Shown one piece after another: positions 1 to 7,000 of a stretch of DNA of 10,136 bases (position 1 is the first letter of the stretch; the number at the start of each line of letters is the position of its first letter). The translations under genes were made by a program, and so were the position numbers. The notes beneath the pieces were generated by a model that saw only the letters and a list, made by a program, of their open reading frames with translations, had not been told where the DNA came from and did no database searches. Source of the stretch: Spirogloea muscicola (taxonomy: Eukaryota; Streptophyta; Zygnematophyceae; Spirogloeales; Spirogloeaceae); contig WELB01000100.1 of assembly GCA_009602725.1 (NCBI GenBank), positions 196,179 through 206,314 on the forward strand, in the 5' to 3' direction.

Positions 1-129
1 GGTCATTTTTGCGACGTCGAGTGTCAGCTTGTCTGCAGCGAGCGCAGGCTCATGCGTTGCATCAGAAAGCTGGTCGAGCCTTGGCTGGTAGTTCGAGAGC
101 TTGTAGATTGCCATCCGGTATTCGAGCAT
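1..129 (-). CDS. Unrecognised coding-like frame, cut by left edge
   Basis: Reading the minus strand from an ATG at 129-127, the frame stays open for 43 codons to the edge of the window. A stop (TAA) lies two codons upstream of this ATG, and a second in-frame ATG lies at 114-112. The early residues read MLEYRMAIYKLSNYQPRLDQ. Codon choice (TAC, AAG, CTC, AAC, CAG, GAC, GAG) resembles that of the two established genes nearby, which is the main reason to take it as coding. I recognise no domain and assign no function. It could be the first exon of a gene transcribed away from the F-box/LysM gene, or an internal exon whose true 5' border is a splice site. Its length is too short to exclude chance. 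Confidence 0.35.
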   Translation of the reverse strand, partial: MLEYRMAIYKLSNYQPRLDQLSDATHEPALAADKLTLDVAKMT

Positions 130-368
130 CAGTTAGCGACCTCTATGTGCTGACTCGTGGTTACTGAGCGGGTCGGGTTAGCAGCAGGTGACGTGCATTT
201 GTCAATGTGCTTGCCTTTGTACTTGGCCACACATGGCCTCCCCATCTCTTTATGCACACGTTCCTTCCCGGAAGGACACGATCACGGCCACTGGTGAAGC
301 CACGAGGGCGGCCTCCAAGTGGCCTTGCAAAGCCGTTCCGAGCCTTTCCCCGAGCCCCCCGACCAGCC
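130..368. promoter_or_regulatory. Putative divergent promoter / 5' leader region
   Basis: This 239-bp gap separates the minus-strand frame ending at 129 from the start codon of the F-box/LysM gene at 369. If the left frame is a real first exon, the gap must hold both promoters and both leaders. I see a TGACGTG element at 189-195, which has the core recognised by plant bZIP factors, but no clear TATA box. A further ATG at 252, in frame with the start at 369, sits in a poor initiation context. The regulatory reading is inference from position. Confidence 0.3.
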
Positions 369-2448
369 ATGGCGGCGGCGGCGGCGGCGGCGGCGGCCGT
401 GGCGGCGAGCTCGTGGCAGCGCGAGGGCGCGCCCGGCGCGGCGCTCTCCGACGACCTCTGGCTCGCCGTCCTCGAGCGCCTGCCCGTGGTAAGCGCCACC
501 TCTTTCGCCGCACTCTCCGCATGCCACCAGCCACGACGCCGCCGTCGTCGCCGCTGCAACCGACGCCGAATGCCCTGATTGATTGATTGATTGATTAAAT
601 CATGAATTGATGATTGAGTAATTGCTTAATCAGTTGTTTTAAGCTGCCTTTAGCCTCGCCTCTCTGTTATATGGCTGATTTGCCTGTAACGGAGGCGGGG
701 CCACCGGCTGTCGTTTCGCCACCCTAGCTCCGCCTAGCCTGGCGGAGGGCTCTGAATCAGGGTTTAGGGTTAGGGTTTAGGTCAGAGCCTTGGTGATCGG
801 TGTCTGGACCCATTGGCAGCAGGGCTAGTCGCGACCAGCTGACGGCGGCCCCCGTGCGCTGGCGCGGCAATGGCGGCTTGGCCTTGAAATTTATCAATTG
901 TGAAATAATAAGGCCTTCATTACTCCACGATGATTCTGATTTATCTCTGCAGGAGAGCCTGCCGAGCCTGGCGGCGACCTGCCGGTACTGGCGGGACGTG
1001 CTGGCCGACCCCGCGCCGTGGGCGCGCGTCTTCGCCCGCACCTGGGGCCTGCGGCGCGTCGTCGGCGCGCCCAGCGGCACCTCCTTCTGGCGCGGCTCGC
1101 TCTCGCAGTTCGCCTGGAGCCACCGGGTCGCCCGGCTCGACTCCGTCGCCGGCCTTGCCATCAAGTACAACGTGCAGGTCCCCAGAACCTCTGGCCTTTA
1201 ACCCCACTTAAACCCTGACACAGACCTGGCACAGCAAGTTGCCACAGAGGTACAGCCTGAGGCGTTGAGGTCTGAGCTCGGAGAGGAGGCTGTCATGACC
1301 AGGCCAGCGCTCCTGGCTCGAGGCTCGTGCTGCTGTGAATCTCGGCAGCATGGCTCTCTGCGAGGCCGCTTCACTGGCCCTGGCCCAGCGTCGGCTTGCG
1401 TCGCACATTCGCAGCATGTCTCCAGGATCCGAGAAGTCTTGAGGTTTACGCAGTCCATGTTGGTCGTGGCTGTCATACACCATCTGTATGACTGAGAAGT
1501 ACATGACGGCATGGGCAGGTTGCTGCATCCTGACCACCATCATGGGCTGGGTGGCGCAATGGTGGTGAAACAGTTGACAGACATCCGGCGGCTGAACAAC
1601 ATGATCAGCGACCACGGGATTCACTCCCGCGAGCGCCTGCTCATCCCCGTCGGCGATGCTGCCGACTTCGCTGGCCGCGAGGCCTTTGTTGAGCTGGACC
1701 AGGACGCGCGGCGCGAGGTGGCCGTCCTCTACCCAGACGACGGCGGTGAGGAGGCCTCCGCAGCTGCTGCAAGGTATGCATGCCTCGCCAGCTACATTAA
1801 CATTCATGATTTTCAGAGTCAAAGCATTCACACAAAAAGCTACGAATCTTTATGATAAGGGGAGCCTGGCCGCCTGTAATAGGTCCACCGCTGACCGTGG
1901 TGGTAGACTGGTTATCGTGCGCCCGTTTAATGACCAGCGACACGTCCCCCAACCCCGCTCTCCGCTCGCAGCAGTTTGATGCTTACTTAGAGCTTGCCTT
2001 GTTGTAGCTTGATTGGCGGTCTTGCTTACCTGACTGATTGACTGGTCAAGGACTTGGCTGGACGACCCCGGCCATGGATATGGGCGGAGTTACTCAGTGT
2101 TGCAAGATGGACCTCTAGCTTTGCAACACGCAACCAATTGTGCAATTGCAAGGGCTTATTTCTTCTCCATCAGCTCTTTGACTAGCAACCTGACGTAGCT
2201 CCACTCACCATGGCGACTGCAGGGCACGGGCGAAAGCGGAGCAGCGGCTAAGAGCTAAGCTGGTAGCGACGCTGCGCAAGAGCTTGGGCGTTGATGATGG
2301 GACGGCAGCTTACTATCTCGCCCTCTCCGGCGGCTCCGTCAAGGGTGCCTACACCGACTTCCTTGAGGATCTGCAGTGGGAGAAGGAGAGGCGGGAGGCT
2401 CGTGTGACGCGGAGCAATTGCTTTAACCGAGTCCAACCCGCCCCCTGA
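369..2448 (+). CDS. F-box protein with LysM domain (At1g55000 type), 4 exons
   Basis: Exons are 369-488, 953-1177, 1574-1773 and 2223-2448; they sum to 771 nt, 256 residues plus TGA. All introns are GT-AG (donors GTAAGC, GTCCCC, GTATGC; acceptors CAG) with phases 0, 0 and 2. The protein starts with an alanine run, then an F-box at about residues 25-70 (LSDDLWLAVLERLP, then LAATCRYWRDVLAD, then W-ARVFARTW), a LysM domain at about 96-140 (SHRVARLDSVAGLAIKYNVQ, then LTDIRRLNNMISDHGIHSRE and RLLIP), and a conserved C-terminal helical segment at about 187-240 (LRKSLGVDDGTAAYYLAL, FLEDLQWEKER). The same order and length occur in the plant protein At1g55000. F-boxes bind Skp1 in SCF ubiquitin ligases; the LysM of an intracellular F-box protein has no settled ligand. 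The start at 369 lies in a strong GCCATGG context; an in-frame ATG at 252 would add 39 residues. The last 15 or so residues after EKERREA look unconserved. Confidence 0.93.
576..595 (+). repeat. (TGAT)5 microsatellite
   Basis: Five uninterrupted copies of TGAT lie in intron 1 of the F-box/LysM gene, followed by degenerate TGAT/TTGA-rich sequence to about 620. It is an ordinary simple repeat. Confidence 0.95.
759..781 (+). repeat. Short interstitial telomere-like repeat
   Basis: Three tandem telomere-type units lie in intron 1 of the F-box/LysM gene: TTTAGGG, TTAGGG and a final TTTAGG. The mixture of the plant type (TTTAGGG) and the TTAGGG type is typical of short interstitial telomeric motifs. 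The reverse complement contains the plant telo-box AAACCCTAA. Whether it acts as a regulatory site or is a relic of break repair cannot be told from the sequence. Confidence 0.75.
1178..1573 (+). other. Intron 2 of F-box/LysM gene
   Basis: This phase-0 intron splits the LysM domain between KYNVQ and LTDIRRLNN. The borders are set by the continuity of the LysM sequence: donor after CAG at 1177, acceptor AAACAG ending at 1573. I see no separate gene inside; the open frames crossing it on the minus strand look like shadows. Confidence 0.85.
1774..2222 (+). other. Intron 3 of F-box/LysM gene
   Basis: The donor GTATGC follows GCAAG at 1773 and the acceptor ACTGCAG ends at 2222. The split codon AG|G gives arginine 182 and restores the reading frame into the conserved C-terminal segment. 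Nothing else recognisable is present. Confidence 0.88.
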
Positions 2449-2589
2449 CCTGTATGCTAGACAGAAAATCTGGAGGAAAATAAGTAAGCATGCCATTGCA
2501 GCCAGTGTACAATTGTGAAGTACGACACAGATACAGACACGGATTACCAATTTTAACGAGCCCGGCGTGCTCACGTGTATAGAGGTGCT

Positions 2590-3678
2590 CTCACCTACAG
2601 GACGTGGTCAAGTGGCTTCCTTGCCGCTGCTGGAAGCAGCCCAACGAAGTGCAGTTCACCTGCTCGGCCTTTTATTCCATGTTCTAGTTCACTTAGTTGA
2701 TCCACGTGCTGTAAGCGTGGTGCGCTTTACTGCAAGAGAAACAGCAAATGCTTGTGGGCGTCCAAGCGGCATCATGCAACGCCTGACTTCATGGGCAAGC
2801 CCGCATTTCAATTGACATATATCCAAGAAGAGATTGGTGAAACTCTCTACATTGGCCGGAGTCATGATCACCTGAACCTGGAGCCGAAGCTCCCCTGAGG
2901 CCACACGCTTTATGTGCTGTCGTTGATTACCCCATCAACCATGTCTTCGTTGCTCTCCTTGTCAGTCGTCCCTTGTGTATAGCAGATTTGGCAAGTCCAT
3001 GTGATGATGTTCTTGGTCACCTGAGGCCCAGCCGCTTGCTGGCAGATCGTTCTGTGACTGGCGATGGCACAGCTTCACGGCTAGCAAAACCATTTGGTGC
3101 CATCTCATCCACATCCATCGTTTCTAAGTCTGCTGTCCCTATCCTGTGGATGAGATGGCACCAAATGGTTGTGCTAGCCGTGAAGCTGTACCATCGCCAG
3201 TCACAGAACACTTAGAAACGACCCCTGGTCGTGAATGCCATGGAAGAACAAAGTCGGGCTATTTGAGCTCCAGGTGGTGCATGCACGCAAACGCGTCACT
3301 CAGAATGAGTGGAGGGGAGCTTTGGCATACCTCGCAAACTTCAGCATTGCCATTTTGACTACGTCTGACATTCTTAGCGCAGTCATCTCACGAATCAACG
3401 TTCCAGATTCCGAGGCCAAGGTCAACATCATATTTAAGTATGACTAAAGAGAGAACATATCACCTTGGCCTAGCCACTTCCAGAGGCCCAGCTTTGTGAG
3501 AAATGTATTGCAATATGAGATAGTGGATGCGCTGGTGGAGCACAAAGCAAGACCAGATTGTGGCATCGTTGCACATTCTGTTCTCGTTTCACTTCAATCA
3601 GTTAAAGAGGTCGACAAGTACCTCCTGGAGTGCAGGATTGAGGTCAAGCTGGTCTACATACCACCCTTTCAGAGATAA
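2590..3678 (+). pseudogene. Possible remnants of an unidentified gene
   Basis: Several short plus-strand frames have the look of protein sequence but do not join into one gene by any splice path I could support. Examples: about 2720-2898 (includes LTYIQEEIGETLYIGRSHDH), about 2902-3115 (CAVVDYPINHVFVALLVSRP), 3235-3447 (ALAYLANFSIAILTTSDILS) and 3496-3678 (VLQYEIVDALVEHKARPDCG). They change frame, are separated by stops, and the second runs into the inverted repeat. They could be relics of a transposable element or of a duplicated gene, or unrecognised exons. I recognise no domain, and chance open frames remain a real alternative. Confidence 0.2.
3049..3209. repeat. Near-perfect 64-bp inverted repeat with 33-nt spacer
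   Basis: The left arm 3049-3112 and right arm 3146-3209 are reverse complements over 64 bp with two mismatches (at 3068 and 3087), leaving a 33-nt loop (3113-3145). A transcript of either strand would fold into a long, almost fully paired stem; on the minus strand the first mismatch becomes a G-U pair. In addition, an 11-mer CGTTTCTAAGT in the loop (3119-3129) is repeated in inverted orientation just outside the right arm (3210-3220). The structure could be a small-RNA hairpin precursor, a foldback or MITE-like element, or the scar of an inverted duplication. Confidence 0.92.
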
Positions 3679-3902
3679 CACAAATTGGAAGGGTCACGCG
3701 GCATGGATAGCTGCCAATTCATTAGCATAGACTCATATATTAAAGCTCTTGGACCAAGGAGATGAGACAGATGACATAAATAAAGATGTAAGCAAGCATC
3801 TGGAAAACCACTTCGTAAGGGCTCCAATGAGTTGTATGATAAGAAAGCTTCAATTCCAAATGTTTGCAGAACGTTTCGAGTCTATTTCATTCAGGTCATT
3901 CT

Positions 3903-4012
3903 TGCAGGCGCTTGAGGCATAAGACTTCAATCGTACGATATTGAACACAACAAAGAGTGCAGGCGCTTGAGGCACAAGACTTCAATCGTAGAATATGCAA
4001 CACAACAAGGAG
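3903..4012. repeat. 55-bp tandem duplication near the 3' end of the DEX1-like gene
   Basis: Two adjacent 55-bp units, 3903-3957 and 3958-4012, differ at six positions, four of them clustered in the middle. Both start TGCAGGCGCTTGAGGCA and share AAGACTTCAATCGTA and AACACAACAA. The pair ends 58 bp from the DEX1-like stop codon, so it probably lies in that gene's 3' untranslated region or just beyond it. Confidence 0.92.
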
Positions 4013-4070
4013 TGCTGGACACAAAATTTGTAAATCTGGTCATGCTGGGCAAGTCCAGTATGGAGCTCAA

Positions 4071-7000
4071 TCAAAGGTCGTGCCGATTGGCAATGTACGA
4101 GGGTAGGTCTGGTTCAACGCTTGGTGGCCGCTGAAAGTAAATGGCAAAGAGCATGCCAAGGAGCGGCAGTGCAACCATCCACTTGAGCAGGCGGTAACAG
4201 TGGAGGTGGAATGAGAGAACAAATTCATCGTGGAAGTAGAAGCCGTGCTCGTCCTCCATCTCCACCATAACTGATGCCGCCAGCACCCGGATCGGCGGAC
4301 TTGGAATGCGCACCGAGTATATCCCGGGGCTGGCATATGTCCGCGAGTCCACCCTCTTGCGCATGCCATGCAGCAGCAACCACACCTGCATAATATGCAT
4401 TGTTTGGGGTTTTGCAAACCATATGCTAATAGTTGCATATTGACTCACTCTTGGTGCTGGCTCTTCAAACCCAGACTCAGGGATCGATCCTGCATTATGC
4501 TATCTGCATGTGCTGTGGCTGCAAAAGCGGCTGAAGGTTGCATCGAAGGACTCACTGTCACGCGATAGTTGCCACTTGTGACGGGCGCTGAAGCCCGCGG
4601 CTTGAGTGACGCCTTGGCATCCACAATCTGGAAGTGCACAGTGAACGCCTCAGCGCTGATATCCTGGAAGGACCTCGACCGCTCCAGGAAGTGGATGCCC
4701 TTGTTATTCAACCGCGGCGACACCACGTTGCGGCCCTGCAGCTGACTGGGCCACGCCTGCAGTGCAAAGAAAGGACTGTCAGCATAGCCTATCAACCGAT
4801 CAAGCTCGTTCTTTCACAACCTCCATGTGTAGTTAAGAGCATTGACAGTCTATTCAGAAGAACAGAAGTGGGAAAGCGTCATTTTGTGGCTAAGTGACAT
4901 GCACCTCCACATTGCCTCTATTACATAGCAGGGATCAACCTTCAGGGGATGGTAGGGCGCCAGCGTCTGGAAGCAGTACACGTTGCCATTCATGGTGGTG
5001 ACAACAAGATCGAGGTCACGATCGAGGCCATCGCCACCGTCAACGTTGTCGGCGAGGACCATGCTGTAGGACGTCTCGCCCACGTCGATTGCGTCGGCGC
5101 ATGCTGTCGCGCCGTCGATGATGTACAGGTAGCCATCGAACGAGGTCACAACGAGCGCAAGCGCGGTGGACTGGCTGCTGGTGCTGCGGCCCAAGTCCAC
5201 AAGGAGGACCGGCGCCATCACTCGGCCATGCGTGCGGAACGGGAATCCGCCCACATCCGTGCCGTCTGCTCCCCGCATCACGTAAATGTGGCCTGACGTT
5301 GTACCCAGAACGACCTCGGTCGAGCCATCGCCGTTGACATCTCCCACGGTGGCGCCCTTCACCATGAGACGAACGTTAGAGAAAGCTGAAGTATGTCCTC
5401 ATGGTGAGCAACTCTTCTCTTATGGTGCTTGAGTCACCACTGCCGATTCTCAACACCAACGAAATGTCTTCAGGACAGCACCCACTTTGGAGATCAAGCT
5501 CAACTTGTTCTGAAAGTACCTGCGCAATCAGGCTTCCCACGTGTCGCTCCCACACCTCCTTCCCGTAGATGTCAAAGGTGGCTATGTTACCCCTCGTGTC
5601 AGCCGCCACGAGCTCCAGCTTGCCGTCGTCGTTGATGTCTGACACCACCACCTGCCCTTGGACCTCACCCAGCTGGATGGGGAAGTTGTCTCTTGTGTGA
5701 CCTGTCCACTCAAATTTTAGATCGTTAAGTTCTCAAAACTGACTTCTTCAGTGAAGCTGAAGTTTGTCAAACCACAGGGCACAGGGTCCTTGAGATCTTG
5801 AATTTCTCATACCAGTATGATCGAGGCAGTAGATAAATCCCACGGATGTGCCGACAATGATGTCGAGTGAGCCATCGCCGTCGAGGTCAACGACTGTCGG
5901 GGCAGAGTAGATGTACGCCCGGTACTGCGTGGAGTCCGTGGTGAGGTCCAAGTGGACTTGCCACTTGACTTGCTGAGTAGCCAGGTTGAAAACCACGATG
6001 GCGCACGCGACGTACTTGTTCAATGTTATGTCTTTGTCGACTTCACCCTGGTGTGCGGGGTCCTCATAATATCTATCCACATAAAGCAGGCCCATGATCA
6101 GCACCAATACATTGTGTGCTCACTGCAATGGTATGTTGTCAAAGAGCGTCTAAAATCAATCACTTCCCTGCTGCATGACTGGCAGGCCCAAGAGTTGACA
6201 ATTGGGTTACACTTTATGCAATTAGATGTGCAGTTTCGTGCCAAGTAGTATAGCTCCTAGACACCCTGCCTCTTTTGCTGCTCTTGATCAGACAAGGCCA
6301 TACACAGAAATGGGGCAGCTTTTGTGCTCACTCGCGGTCAAAGTAGTAGGTGGCAGCCACAACCATCTCGTCTGTGCCGTCCTTGTCAATGTCAGCGATG
6401 ACCTGAACAGGGAGTACAGGGCAGCTTCAGCTCTGCCTAGGAGCACTATCCCAGACATCCAACTGCCCAAAACTCAGACCAGCCTTCTGAGTACTTTGCA
6501 ATTTCAGTGAGGCTAGCAGGTATTCTGGCTCACAGGTTGGGACAAAAGTAATGCATGTAAGCAGAAAACGAACTACCACTTGAATTAAGGTAGAAGAGTA
6601 CTACAGGACCACTATTGGGACGAGTACGAAAGGATTCGCAGCCTTTGCATTGCAAGCTGAAGTGAAGCCCAACAATCGCTGAATGATACACACCACAACA
6701 ACCCTGGCAATGGAGGACTACCTCAGGTCAAGGGCATGCAGTGCTACCGGGGTGCAGAGAATGTGGGCGTCCACCGCCACCGTCCCAGCCTCGTCGGTCT
6801 CTCGCTCCGTCTCATCCCAGGCCTCGTCGGCCCACAGGTCGTCATTCCGGTACTCGTCATAGTCGTCGTACTGGTACTCATCGTGTCGCTGGTGCAGCGC
6901 AGGATCATCTTCGTCGCCACCTGCGCCTTCCTCCCCTTCCTCGGGTTCCTCGAAGTCATCCTGGAACAGTGGCGTGGAGTCGACTCTAAGTACAGAGCAC

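Larger units (their letters stand above)
489..952 (+). other. Intron 1 of F-box/LysM gene
   Basis: The intron interrupts the F-box between ERLPV and ESLPSLAA, in phase 0, with donor GTAAGC and acceptor CTCTGCAG. It contains a five-copy TGAT repeat (576-595) and a telomere-like stretch (759-781), listed separately. No other gene is visible in it. Confidence 0.9.
2449..4070. other. Intergenic region between convergent genes
   Basis: This stretch lies between the stop of the F-box/LysM gene and the stop of the DEX1-like gene and must contain both 3' untranslated regions. I could not fix either polyadenylation site. It includes the 64-bp inverted repeat (3049-3209), the 55-bp tandem duplication (3903-4012) and several short open frames of protein-like composition between about 2590 and 3680 that break into different frames. 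None of these fragments matches a family I can name. Confidence 0.7.

Noticed and set aside
252-368. Upstream in-frame ATG at 252 giving a 39-residue N-terminal extension, possibly a targeting peptide
   Set aside because: The initiation context at 252 is poor and that at 369 is strong (GCCATGG); homologues begin close to the F-box.
372-398. GGC triplet run, similar to runs near 9839-9868 and 10080-10120
   Set aside because: The first encodes an alanine run and the last the alanine-rich signal peptide core. They are simple triplet repeats in GC-rich DNA, not a shared element.
1208-1831. Minus-strand open frame of 207 codons across intron 2 and exon 3 of the F-box gene
   Set aside because: It runs antisense to a conserved LysM exon and its composition shows no domain; it is best explained as the antisense shadow of a GC-rich exon.
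6961-6985. Alternative acceptor about 25 bases upstream of the exon at 6960 (CTTAG then AGTCGAC)
   Set aside because: It is out of phase with the donor at 7079 (phase 0), while the acceptor TTCCAG next to 6960 keeps frame.
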